NCBI GenBank assembly: GCA_003220855.1
Contig: QHTP01000017.1
Coordinates: forward strand, 1-21,383
Length of the DNA stretch: 21,383 nucleotides
From: Gemmatimonadota bacterium
GTDB lineage: Bacteria; Gemmatimonadota; Gemmatimonadetes; Gemmatimonadales; GWC2-71-9
Direction of reading: 5' to 3'
The position numbers were made by a program, and so were the translations under genes. The notes under the pieces are model-generated. The model worked only from the letters and a program-made list of their open reading frames with translations, searched no databases and was not told the DNA's origin. Below are positions 5,301 to 12,335 of this stretch, one piece after another; position 1 is the stretch's first letter; each line of letters starts with the position of its first letter.

Positions 5301-8278
5301 TGCTCCGGGCCCGGCAGCGAACGCAGATCGAACTCCGAAAGCCCCACGTCGATCGTCGGCGCGACGACCTGCCGCGGGTGCCCGTCGCGCTGCGTGAAGG
5401 CGGTGCGCAGCACGTCGTGGCGGCGCACCAGCTCGTGCATCGCGCGCCGCAGCGCGTCGCGATGGAACGCGCCGCTCAGAGGGATCACGTCGACGATGTT
5501 GTACACGGGACTGCCCGGAGCCAGCTGATCCAGGAACCAGAGCTGCTCCTGGGCGAACGAGAGCGCGCACGGTCCTGCCTCGGTGCGCCGCTCGATCCGC
5601 GGCGCGTTGCCGCGCGAGCCCTTGGCTTCGGCCAGGACGGCCGACAGGTCCCCTATGGTCGGGTTCTCGAACAAGGTCCGGGTCTGGACGTCCACGCCGA
5701 ACACGTCGCGGATCCGGGATACCGCCCGGATGGCCAGCAACGAGTCCCCGCCCACGTCGAAGAAATCGTCGTTGCGGCCGATGTGGTCCACCTTCAGGAG
5801 CTCCGCCCAGATGGCCGCGACGGCCTGCTCCGTCTCGGTGAGCGGCTGTGACACCTGGGCCGGCTGGGCGCGCTCGAACGAGACCGCCGGCAGCGCGTGG
5901 CGATCCACCTTCCCGTTCGCGGTTAAGGGGAGTTTGTCCAGCAGGACGAACGCCGAGGGGATCATGTACTGCGGCAACCGTGTCTGCAGGGACTTGCGCA
6001 GCGACGCGGGCGTCAAGACTTCCCCGTCGGCGGGCAGCTCCGCGCGGACGTACGCGTCGGCCGGTTGGTGCCGGATGAGTCCGCCCCGCTCCGCCGAGGG
6101 CCGGATCGCGTACACGTAGCACAGCTCGGTGTGTCGCAGCAGCGGGTCCTGCTCGACCATCACTTCGAAGCCGTACCGCTCGAGGAGCTGCGTGATCGGC
6201 TCCACGTGGTCATGCTGATCCACCTCGATCACCGCCTGGCGGATCTTGGGCCAGTCGTCCGGGTCGAGCCCGCGCAGCACATCCAGCTCGCTCTTTTCGA
6301 CGTTGACCTTGAGGAGATCGATACGCTCGACGCCCTCCTCCGCGACGACACTCGAGAGGGTGCGCAACTGGGCCGACACCGTCTTTGCCCGGAGGCGGTC
6401 GTCGATCACGTCGCCCACGTCCGCGACGAAGCGCTCGCTGTCCGGGGCCGCCACCTGCTGATTGAGCACGTAGCGCTTGACCATCTCGCGCTCCGTCGCG
6501 GCATCGGCGTAGAAGCCCGAGAGCAGCGAGAGGCCCTCGAACCACGTGAGGTCCGCCGACCCGCTCTCGTGGGACAACCCGAGCGGCAGGCACCGCACGG
6601 CGGCGCCCCAGGCGGCCGCGTTCGCCTCGAGACAGGCAAAGGCGGCGGGGTTCGGCTCGCAGGCGACGATGCGGAGGTTTCGGGCCAGCCGGCTCGCAAA
6701 CACGGTGAACAGCCCGATGTTGGCGCCGACGTCCACGATGCAGTCGCCATCCCGTATCGTGATGCCGTGCCGCAGATACGCCTGCTGCACGAAGATCTCG
6801 TTGTAGATGTACTCGGTCTCGTTGCGGTTCAGGTGCGCCACCGGCGAGCCGTCGGGCAACACGTACGGCGCCTTCCAGCCCCACAGCGCCTGGTTCGGCC
6901 GCTGTGGCACGACGTAGGCGACCAGCTGCTTGCCGCCGACCGCGTCGTCGTACGCCCGGACCACGGCGTCGCGCACGCCGGGCTGCGCCCGCAGCGTGCC
7001 CTCGATCTCGCCGAGCTCGACGCGGTAGCCGTGCAGCTTGATCTGGTCGTCGAGCCGACCGCAAAACTCGAGGCTCCCGTCGGGCAGCACCCGCGCCAGG
7101 TCGCCGGTCCGATAAAGGCGCTCGTCCAAGTCCGAGCCGAACGGATCCGGCACGAACTTCTCGACCGTGAGATCCGGGCGGCCGAGGTAGCCCCGCCCCA
7201 CCGCGCCGCCACCGATGTGCAGCTCGCCCTGCTCGCCGGGCGGCGTGGGTCGCCCACTCCCATCGAGGATGTGCACGCGGATGTTCGGCAGAGGGCTGCC
7301 GAGCGGCAGCGTCCCGGACTGCGTCGCCGGCAGCTCGGGCCCGACCTTGTACGTCAGCACACCGACCGTCGTCTCGGTCGGGCCGTAGTGATTGAAGATC
7401 TCGCACCCCGGTGCCAATCCCCGCAGTCGGGCGACCCACTCCAACCGCGACGCCTCGCCCCCCAGCACCAGGCGAGCCCTGGGCATGACGGATTCCGGAT
7501 GTGGACCCGTCTGCAGCGCGGCGAGATGCGACGGCACGATCTTCAGGACGTCGATCCGCTCGCGCTGGAAGTATTCGGCGAGCAGCGCCTGGTTCTCGGC
7601 CCGCTCCTGCGAGACGACATGCAGGCAGCCCCCGGTGGCGAGCGCCGGGAACACGACGGTGTTGCCGAGATCGGCCGCGATGGTCGACACCGTCGCGTGA
7701 TTCATGCCCGGCTCGAGTCGCAGGCGCTCGGCGACGCCCAGCACGTAATTGACGATGTTGCGATGCTCGATGCAGACGCCCTTGGGACGGCCCGTGGAGC
7801 CGCTGGTGTAGATCACGTAGGCGAGGTGGCTGGGCCGAACGGGGGCTGCCGAGTGCGCCGGGGTTCGCCCGTCCGCCCCGTCGAATCCGTCTCCGTCTCC
7901 ATTCAGGCACACGGCCCGCACGCTGTCGATCGGGAGGCGCCCCACGAGCCCCGAGTGCGTGAGCACCACGGCGACGCCGGCGTCGGCCAGCATGAAGGCG
8001 ATCCGCTCCTGCGGGTACCCCGTGTCGATGGGCAGGTACGCCGCCCCGGCTTTGAGGATGCCCAGGATGCCCACCACCATGTCCACCGAGCGCTCGATGA
8101 ACAGGCCGACGATCGCGTCGGGCCCGACACCCCGACCTCTCAAGTGGTGCGCGAGCCGATCGGCGCGCCGGTTCAGCTCGCCGTACGTCATGCGCTCGTG
8201 CTCGAACACGACCGCTACCTGATCGGGGGTGCGAAGCGCCTGCGCCTCGATCAGGTCATGCAAACAGAGATCCGTCAC
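2393..8278 (-). CDS. Two-module NRPS: A(FkbM-MT)-PCP-C-A-PCP
   Basis: GTG 8276-8278 overlaps the upstream stop as GTGA, so I prefer it to frames reaching further up; 1961 residues. Adenylation domain 1 (about 5-455) has YTSGSTGRPKG, NHYGPTETT and YRTGDLAR. Between its A8 motif (HGYRVELGEIE) and A9/A10 (LPQYMIP, NGKVDR, 768-793) lies an FkbM-type methyltransferase (about 466-740: VDVGANIGLFT, ACEPNPAAF, LLKVNVEKSELDVL). PCP1 is at 815-885 (GGDS, Ser846). The condensation domain is LCL-like (902-1340), with HHIVADE at 1036-1042 where HHxxxDG is usual. A2 is at 1360-1850 and PCP2 at 1866-1940 (GGHS, Ser1901). Specificity residues aligned by hand read D-L-T-K-L-L-H-V-G-K for A1 (nearest Asp) and D-I-L-Q-I-C-M-I-W-K for A2 (nearest Gly). 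There is no starter C, epimerase or thioesterase domain, so it starts on a free amino acid and hands over to a separate protein. The C-terminal tail REREVVEL may be a docking peptide. Confidence 0.95.
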   Translation of the reverse strand: MTDLCLHDLIEAQALRTPDQVAVVFEHERMTYGELNRRADRLAHHLRGRGVGPDAIVGLFIERSVDMVVGILGILKAGAAYLPIDTGYPQERIAFMLADAGVAVVLTHSGLVGRLPIDSVRAVCLNGDGDGFDGADGRTPAHSAAPVRPSHLAYVIYTSGSTGRPKGVCIEHRNIVNYVLGVAERLRLEPGMNHATVSTIAADLGNTVVFPALATGGCLHVVSQERAENQALLAEYFQRERIDVLKIVPSHLAALQTGPHPESVMPRARLVLGGEASRLEWVARLRGLAPGCEIFNHYGPTETTVGVLTYKVGPELPATQSGTLPLGSPLPNIRVHILDGSGRPTPPGEQGELHIGGGAVGRGYLGRPDLTVEKFVPDPFGSDLDERLYRTGDLARVLPDGSLEFCGRLDDQIKLHGYRVELGEIEGTLRAQPGVRDAVVRAYDDAVGGKQLVAYVVPQRPNQALWGWKAPYVLPDGSPVAHLNRNETEYIYNEIFVQQAYLRHGITIRDGDCIVDVGANIGLFTVFASRLARNLRIVACEPNPAAFACLEANAAAWGAAVRCLPLGLSHESGSADLTWFEGLSLLSGFYADAATEREMVKRYVLNQQVAAPDSERFVADVGDVIDDRLRAKTVSAQLRTLSSVVAEEGVERIDLLKVNVEKSELDVLRGLDPDDWPKIRQAVIEVDQHDHVEPITQLLERYGFEVMVEQDPLLRHTELCYVYAIRPSAERGGLIRHQPADAYVRAELPADGEVLTPASLRKSLQTRLPQYMIPSAFVLLDKLPLTANGKVDRHALPAVSFERAQPAQVSQPLTETEQAVAAIWAELLKVDHIGRNDDFFDVGGDSLLAIRAVSRIRDVFGVDVQTRTLFENPTIGDLSAVLAEAKGSRGNAPRIERRTEAGPCALSFAQEQLWFLDQLAPGSPVYNIVDVIPLSGAFHRDALRRAMHELVRRHDVLRTAFTQRDGHPRQVVAPTIDVGLSEFDLRSLPGPEQEREWLRVVRHDGRKPFDLARPPLLRATVVHFSDAEHRLLLTIHHIVADEWSMELIHQEILQIYEAFAHARPSPLPGLPIQYADFACWQRAWLQGPVLEQEIAYWENELAGARLVLDLPTDKPRPAVQSFRGASEGFDLPRPLLDRLKALGRQEQATLFMTLEAGFAALLHRYTGQDDLLVGTPISGRTRSETERLIGCFLNTVVLRSRFSDGLTCRALVRQVRERALGAYAHPDLPFEGLVAALAPDRDASRTPLFQVMFVLHNPEGVSQVSKVSGNRELETGTSKFDLTLLLSETQNGLEGMIEYDTDLFEAATIRRLCGHYRTLLEAIVRDPDQRVSLLPLLSDSERRRVLVEWNDTAAANPAKDVCVHQLIERQAGRTPEEVAAVCGQERLTYGELERRAGRLADELRARGVGPDVLVGLLVERSLDMMVALLGILKAGGAYVPLDPAFPTERLAGIVEDSGMSVLVTHRGLDQALSIRPPCVVRLDDDGLAGATPGMDHPAASRPESHSLAYVLYTSGSTGKPKGVEIPHSAVVNFLQSMQRTPGFTAADTILAVTTLSFDIAGLELFLPLVSGGRVAIASRDDTLDPARLMERMRESACTVMQATPALWRALVAAGWSGSPSLKILCGGEALPPDLVLALLPRCAELWNMYGPTETTIWSTIHRVASADTRVPIGRPIANTQVFVLDANRQPTPPGVAGELYIGGDGLARGYLRRDELTRERFVPSPFAPNARLYRTGDLARWLSEGCLEWLGRIDHQVKVRGFRIEPGEIEAAIARHPAVGEVVVIAREAAGDKHLVAYFVAAHPPADLVDQLRALVRAACPEYMVPAHFVRLDALPRTANGKLDRKALPAPEPGTTAPRQDAVGGAPRTPTEQMVMGVFAGVLERADFGVGESFFDLGGHSLMAARLMSQLRAVSGVDLPLRVLFEHPSVAALAAAIEALSWSAGRQAPAADTREREVVEL

Positions 8279-9426
8279 AGCGAGCACGCGATCAGCTCCT
8301 TCATGATTTCGTTGGCGCCAGCGTAAATGCGCTGCACCCGGCTGTCGGCCCACATGCGGGCGATGGCATACTCGGTCATGTAGCCGTAGCCGCCGTGCAG
8401 CTGCACGCATTCGTCCACGATGTGGCACTGGCAGTCGGTGAGCCAATACTTGGCCATGGCGGCGGTGGTGTCGTCGAGCTGGCCCGCGATGAACCGTTCA
8501 ACGCAATGGTCGACGAACACCCGGCCGATATGCGCCGCCGTCTTGCACTCGGCCAGCTTGAAGCGGGTATTCTGAAACTCCATGAGCGGCTTGCCGAATG
8601 CCGTGCGCTGTTTCACGTAGTCGATCGTGACGGCCAGCGCCTGCTCCGCGGTGGCGACCGCGACCACGGCCACGCCCAGGCGCTCATAGGGCAGGCGCTC
8701 CATCATCTGGTAGAACCCCTTGCCTTCGGCGTCCCCCAGCAGATTCGTCGCTGGCACGCGTACATCGTCGAAGAACAGCTCGCACGTGTCCTGGCCGTGC
8801 ATGCCGATCTTGTCGAGCGAGCCGCCCACCCGGTATCCGCGCAGGCCCTTCGTCTCCACCATGATGAGGGAGATGCCCTTGACCCCGGAGGCGCGCGGGT
8901 CCGTCTTCACCGCCAGACATACGATGCCGGCGAGTCCGCCGTTGGTGATGAACGTCTTGGAGCCGTTGATGACGTAGTGGTCGCCGTCGCGCCGGGCGGC
9001 GGCCTGGATGTTCCGCAGATCGGAGCCGGCTCCCGGCTCGCTCATGGCGATGGCCGCCACCAGCTCGCCCCGGGCCATGAGGGGGAGCCAGCGGCACTTC
9101 TGCTCCTCGCTGCCGTAGGCCAGGATGTAGTGGGCCACGATGCTCTGGATGCCGGAGCCGAAATGCACGCCGGCGTGCGCGAGCTCCTCCAGCACGACGG
9201 CGGCGTGGGCGAAGTTGCCGCCACCCCCGCCGTACGCCTCGGGCAGGTCGGGAAGCAGCATGCCCGTCCGGCCGGCCTGCGTCCAGGCGTCCGCATCGGG
9301 ACGCTGCTGCTCGCGCCAGCGGGGCTGGTGCGGCACGAACTCTTTCTGGATGAACTGACGCACGGTCGCGCGGAACATCCGCAGCTCGTCGTTCATCCAC
9401 GAAGACTCGTTCGCAGCCGCGGCCAT
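8275..9426 (-). CDS. Acyl-CoA dehydrogenase-family flavoprotein, likely tailoring enzyme of the NRPS operon
   Basis: ATG 9424-9426 overlaps the PPTase stop as TAATG; 383 residues, normal for the family. Visible motifs are AMSEPGAGSDL (128-137), a central beta region with VINGSKTFITNG (152-163), RTAFGKPLMEFQ (274-285) and LHGGYGYM (343-350). The catalytic base is probably Glu248 in PYERL, the isovaleryl/long-chain type position; the medium-chain position near the C-terminus (IYAGANEI) holds Ala369. The family uses FAD to introduce an alpha,beta double bond into a thioester, either CoA- or carrier-protein-bound. Its location between the PPTase and NRPS with overlaps on both sides suggests it desaturates a PCP-bound aminoacyl or peptidyl group, or makes a building block; this is inference. 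Fatty-acid oxidation is the alternative, but no other beta-oxidation gene is present. Confidence 0.92.
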   Translation of the reverse strand: MAAAANESSWMNDELRMFRATVRQFIQKEFVPHQPRWREQQRPDADAWTQAGRTGMLLPDLPEAYGGGGGNFAHAAVVLEELAHAGVHFGSGIQSIVAHYILAYGSEEQKCRWLPLMARGELVAAIAMSEPGAGSDLRNIQAAARRDGDHYVINGSKTFITNGGLAGIVCLAVKTDPRASGVKGISLIMVETKGLRGYRVGGSLDKIGMHGQDTCELFFDDVRVPATNLLGDAEGKGFYQMMERLPYERLGVAVVAVATAEQALAVTIDYVKQRTAFGKPLMEFQNTRFKLAECKTAAHIGRVFVDHCVERFIAGQLDDTTAAMAKYWLTDCQCHIVDECVQLHGGYGYMTEYAIARMWADSRVQRIYAGANEIMKELIACSL

Positions 9427-10145
9427 TATCGCTCGTCCCCCTCGAGCCGCTCTGTGACGACGGCCGCGACGAAACCCGGCACGGGGGAAAAGGCCTCCAG
9501 GCGCCAGGGGCACTGGTCTCCCGGCACGTCCTCGACCCGGAGGATCCTGGCCGGCTCCCCCGGCGCGAGCGAGACGTCGAAGCGATCGAGCGGATGGTAC
9601 AGGCCGTCGCCCAACGCCTTGATGAAGGCCTCCTTTCGTGTCCAGCACTGGAAGAATCCCAGCGGCCGGTCTCGCGGCTCGAGCGCGCGGTACGTGGCGT
9701 GCTCGTGGCGGGAAAACCAGCGGGCGGCAACGTCGTCGGCGTCGGGGAGCGCACGCACCGCCTCCACGTCGACGCCGACTTCCCGTCCGGAGGCGAAGGC
9801 GTACACGGCGACATCCTCACAGTGCGACACGTTGAAACGCAGGTCGGAGGCCGCGCACCGCCCGGTCAGGGCGGGCTTGCCGCGCGCCCCGGAGGCCAGT
9901 TCGACCGATTCGGGGCGGGCGCCGAGTCGCGCCGCGAGCAGCTGGCGCAACAGCGCCCGCGCGACGACGTATCGGCCCCGGTCGGAATCGAACGCGAAGC
10001 GACGCGCTCGTTCCAGCTCTCGGTCCGAGAGCAGCGTCGCCGAAGCACACACCGCGTCGGACCCGACGTCCGGGCGGGCCACAACCACTTCGACGACGTC
10101 GGCGAACGATGCCGCCGGCTGTCGGGCTGCTGCTATGGTGACCAT
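9426..10145 (-). CDS. Sfp-type 4'-phosphopantetheinyl transferase
   Basis: It transfers phosphopantetheine from CoA to the conserved serines of carrier proteins, here most simply PCP1 Ser846 and PCP2 Ser1901 of the NRPS encoded downstream. At 239 residues it has the usual Sfp length and pseudo-twofold layout. Motifs seen are RGRYVVARALLRQLL (56-70), RFNVSHCEDVAVYAF (103-117), VGVDVEAV (123-130, with the Mg-binding Asp126 and Glu128) and CWTRKEAFIKALGDGL (167-182). It is the first gene of the biosynthetic operon and its stop overlaps the next start (TAATG). The ATG at 10143-10145 is taken as start because it gives a full N-terminus; no strong Shine-Dalgarno is seen. Confidence 0.93.
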   Translation of the reverse strand: MVTIAAARQPAASFADVVEVVVARPDVGSDAVCASATLLSDRELERARRFAFDSDRGRYVVARALLRQLLAARLGARPESVELASGARGKPALTGRCAASDLRFNVSHCEDVAVYAFASGREVGVDVEAVRALPDADDVAARWFSRHEHATYRALEPRDRPLGFFQCWTRKEAFIKALGDGLYHPLDRFDVSLAPGEPARILRVEDVPGDQCPWRLEAFSPVPGFVAAVVTERLEGDER

Positions 10146-10416
10146 CCGCTACCCGCCTCGCCTGTCGAACAAGCCTCCCCCGCACGACCGCAAAGCCCGC
10201 TACAAGAAGCCGCCCCCAGTGCGCATCGCACTTCCCGGGCCAGAAGCGTGGCACCCTGCCAGTCGCTGCCGCGCATGTCGTATCTGATTGCCGTACAATT
10301 GAATGGACTCACGACCGGGGCCGTCGCGCGCCGGGTGGTGCAGCACGGGCGCGGCGGACTCGCCTCAGAGTGGTGCGTACCAGCTTCGGGAAGCGTTCGG
10401 TCCCACGCCGCAACGT
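10146..10416. other. 271-bp gap upstream of the NRPS operon, with a possible livH relic
   Basis: This is the only non-coding space from which the PPTase-NRPS operon could be started, but I see no minus-strand pair of -35/-10 boxes that I would defend. The most AT-rich patch is about 10275-10310. Read on the plus strand from the ATG at 10275 that patch encodes MSYLIAVQLNGLTTGAV. This strongly resembles the N-terminus of LivH-type branched-chain amino acid ABC permeases (NGLTxGAVYAL). It then continues in unrelated residues, so it looks like a cut-off gene start rather than a gene. Confidence 0.4.
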
Positions 10417-11082
10417 TCAGCCAGCGGGCCAGAACCGATCGGCGAGCTCCGCCGTGCGGGGATCAGACGAGGCCGGCACGCCGTCGAGCGACATGATCGG
10501 CACGACGCCCCGTACCGCGTTCGTGAGGAACAGGCTCTTTCCGGCGAGCGGCTGCCTTGTGTAGCGGCCCTGGTCTACGCCCGCCACCAGCTCGAGCACG
10601 CGCGCCCGGCCGATGCCTGGCAGGATGCTCAGGTCGAGCGTCGGCGTGCGCAGCGTGTCGCCGTCCCACCAGAACACGCTCCATACCGTACCCTCCGCCA
10701 CGAACCCGTCGTGCGTGAGCAGCAGGGCGTCGTCCGCTTCCGCCCGGTCCGCCTCGTTCGCGGCATCCACGAAACAGTCGCGCTCGGTGGTCTTGTGGCG
10801 GTAGGGCCGGTGTGGCTCGGACGCGGTGATCACGGCCGGAGCCTGGAGCGGCGGCGGCGCGCGCACGGTCACGCTGGCGCGCCCATCGCGCACCTCTAGA
10901 CGGAGTACGGCGTTGCCGGTTGCCGCAAACGGCGTTACCAGCGCGGCGAGATTCTGCACGGGTCTTGGCATGCCGAGCTCATCGAGGGAGCGCTCGAGGC
11001 GGGCCAGGTGGCGCTGCAGAAACGCGATGCGTCCGTCCCGGACGCGCATCGTCTCGATCAGGCCGTAGCCGGGTGCGTCCAT
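10417..11082 (-). CDS. Class IV PLP aminotransferase / aminodeoxychorismate lyase-like protein
   Basis: 221 residues from ATG 11080-11082, which has GAGG eight bases upstream; a GTG at 11103 lacks such a site. The fold-IV pattern is clear: GLIETMRVRDGRIAFLQRHLARL near the N-terminus, YRHKTTERD with probable PLP Lys97, DDALLLTHDGFVAEGTVWSVF with Glu130, ILPGIGRARVLEL, and LFLTNAVRGVVPI near the C-terminus. This resembles PabC, which releases pyruvate from aminodeoxychorismate to give p-aminobenzoate for folate. Short D-amino acid or branched-chain aminotransferases share the pattern. No pabA or pabB is adjacent. It lies 271 bp upstream of the PPTase on the same strand, so an extra role in the NRPS pathway is possible but unproven. 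Confidence 0.8.
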   Translation of the reverse strand: MDAPGYGLIETMRVRDGRIAFLQRHLARLERSLDELGMPRPVQNLAALVTPFAATGNAVLRLEVRDGRASVTVRAPPPLQAPAVITASEPHRPYRHKTTERDCFVDAANEADRAEADDALLLTHDGFVAEGTVWSVFWWDGDTLRTPTLDLSILPGIGRARVLELVAGVDQGRYTRQPLAGKSLFLTNAVRGVVPIMSLDGVPASSDPRTAELADRFWPAG

Positions 11083-11130
11083 GGCTAAAGCCTCAAGTCG
11101 CACGGCTCAAGGCGCAAGAGCGCGGCGAAG

Positions 11131-11159
11131 TTGCCTATTGGGACACGGTTTCACATGTT
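11131..11159 (+). promoter_or_regulatory. Candidate sigma70-type promoter for the lipoprotein gene
   Basis: TTGCCT (11131-11136) and CATGTT (11154-11159) are separated by 17 bp and match the consensus at 4/6 and 3/6 positions. Initiation about 7 bp further on would leave a leader of roughly 25 nt before the ATG at 11192, with AAGGG at 11181-11185 as ribosome binding site. The match is weak but the geometry is sensible. Confidence 0.3.
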
Positions 11160-11191
11160 GCTTCCCGGCCGCCGACCCCAAAGGGATCTCC

Positions 11192-12331
11192 ATGGGACTG
11201 TTCCCGACGTTTCTCCGCGACGCCTCTCTGCGACGTCTCTCCGTGACGATTCTTGGCCTGACGTTGTTCGGGTGTTCGCACGCCCCTCCGGCCGATTTCG
11301 CCCCCGACCCTGGGTTGGTCGCGCAGATCAAGGACATCCGCATCGTCACGAGCTACGCCCGCGCCTGCCCGGGGAGCGTGATCGCGGCGAGCTACGAGGC
11401 CGTGCTGGCGAGCGGCGAGCGGGTACCGTTCGAGCGTTCGTACGACAAGAAGCATCCGCCGCGCCTGCACGTGGTGTTTCTCGATCGCGAGAGTCCCGAC
11501 GCGGTCTCCCAGGAAGACGGCGACTGGGTGACGGAGCGCGATCCGCTCGCGACCGTATCGACCGGGTTCCGGCTCACGGCGACCCTGCGGGCCAACTCCC
11601 GCGTCACGAGCACCGTCGTGGTCCCGCCGTACTACGGCTGCATGCCTCATACGTTCACGTTCTCGGGCGAGCCGGGCGGCGCGGGCGAGGTGGGGAGCAA
11701 CGGGCCGGAGGTGAACGTGCGGCTCGCGGCGGTGCGCTCCCCGTTCTACGACAAACTGTACGTGGCTGGGTTCCAGGTGGGCGTCGCGCCGCCCTTCTAC
11801 ATCCTGGGCGACGCGACGAGCGTCGCCCCCGCGGACTGGCTGATCGTCGAGTCGCGGGGCGGTCGGGGCGGTACAGGCATCGCGGGCGCGAACGGGACCG
11901 ACGGCGCGGCCGGCGCGGCGGGATGCCCCGCGCAGCCGGGCGCCCCGGGGGGCAACGGCGGCAACGGCGGGCCGGGCGGCTCCGGGGGACGGGGCGGCCG
12001 CATCAGCATCGTGGTGCCCATCGACCAGCCGCTCCTCGCCGGACTGGTGGATGGACACAGCCCGGGCGGCGCCGGTGGATCGGGAGGTGCAGGCGGGACC
12101 GGCGGTCGCGGCGGCAAAGGCGGCAACGGACAGACCGACCAGAACAATCGGCGCTGCCCCGACGCGGCCGACGGCGCTCAGGGACGAGCCGGCAGCGCGG
12201 GGCCGACCGGCAGTGAGGGGGCGCCCGGGCCGCGCTCCATCGTGGTCACCGCCCCTACCAGGGACATTTTTGGCGTGCAGGTGCCGCCGGGGCTGGGCGC
12301 GCTGCTCGAGCGGCTGCAGCGCCGGCCCTGA
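11192..12331 (+). CDS. Lipoprotein with glycine-rich GGX/collagen-like repeats
   Basis: ATG 11192 is chosen because it follows AAGGGATCTCC and begins a lipoprotein signal: Arg-containing N-region, hydrophobic VTILGLTL and lipobox LFGC (Cys28). An in-frame ATG at 11081 would bury the signal. The mature protein has a globular part (about 38-220) that I do not recognise, with Cys59 and Cys150 as a possible disulfide. Two Gly-rich blocks follow: 223-269 (GGRGGTG, GGNGGNGGPGGSGGRGG) and 291-347 (GGAGGSGGAGG, GGRGGKGGNG, GAQGRAGSAGPTG). They are separated by the strand-like segment ISIVVPIDQPLLAGL. The repeats are mixed GGX and GXY, which could form polyglycine-II or collagen-like helices. It probably sits on the outer membrane; the role is unknown. 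It is divergent from the pabC-like gene and ends 4 bp from the next gene on the other strand. Confidence 0.8.
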   Translation: MGLFPTFLRDASLRRLSVTILGLTLFGCSHAPPADFAPDPGLVAQIKDIRIVTSYARACPGSVIAASYEAVLASGERVPFERSYDKKHPPRLHVVFLDRESPDAVSQEDGDWVTERDPLATVSTGFRLTATLRANSRVTSTVVVPPYYGCMPHTFTFSGEPGGAGEVGSNGPEVNVRLAAVRSPFYDKLYVAGFQVGVAPPFYILGDATSVAPADWLIVESRGGRGGTGIAGANGTDGAAGAAGCPAQPGAPGGNGGNGGPGGSGGRGGRISIVVPIDQPLLAGLVDGHSPGGAGGSGGAGGTGGRGGKGGNGQTDQNNRRCPDAADGAQGRAGSAGPTGSEGAPGPRSIVVTAPTRDIFGVQVPPGLGALLERLQRRP

Positions 12332-12335
12332 ACAG

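Noticed and set aside
6065..8326. Long plus-strand open frame of about 750 codons opposite the NRPS gene
   Set aside because: It is the antisense shadow of the GC-rich A1/FkbM coding region. Its translation has no domain motif, while the minus strand carries a full set of NRPS motifs.
8279..8446. Extended N-terminus for the NRPS
   Set aside because: The open frame continues upstream inside the ACAD gene, but the residues there are Arg-rich shadow sequence. The GTG in the GTGA overlap begins exactly at the normal start of an adenylation domain.
8395..10287. Plus-strand open frame of 630 codons over the ACAD and PPTase genes
   Set aside because: Shadow frame; both minus-strand genes beneath it have complete family motifs.
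10275..10310. Minus-strand promoter for the NRPS operon in the AT-rich patch
   Set aside because: TTCAAT and TACGAC are only 15 bp apart and match the consensus poorly; I could not defend a promoter call.
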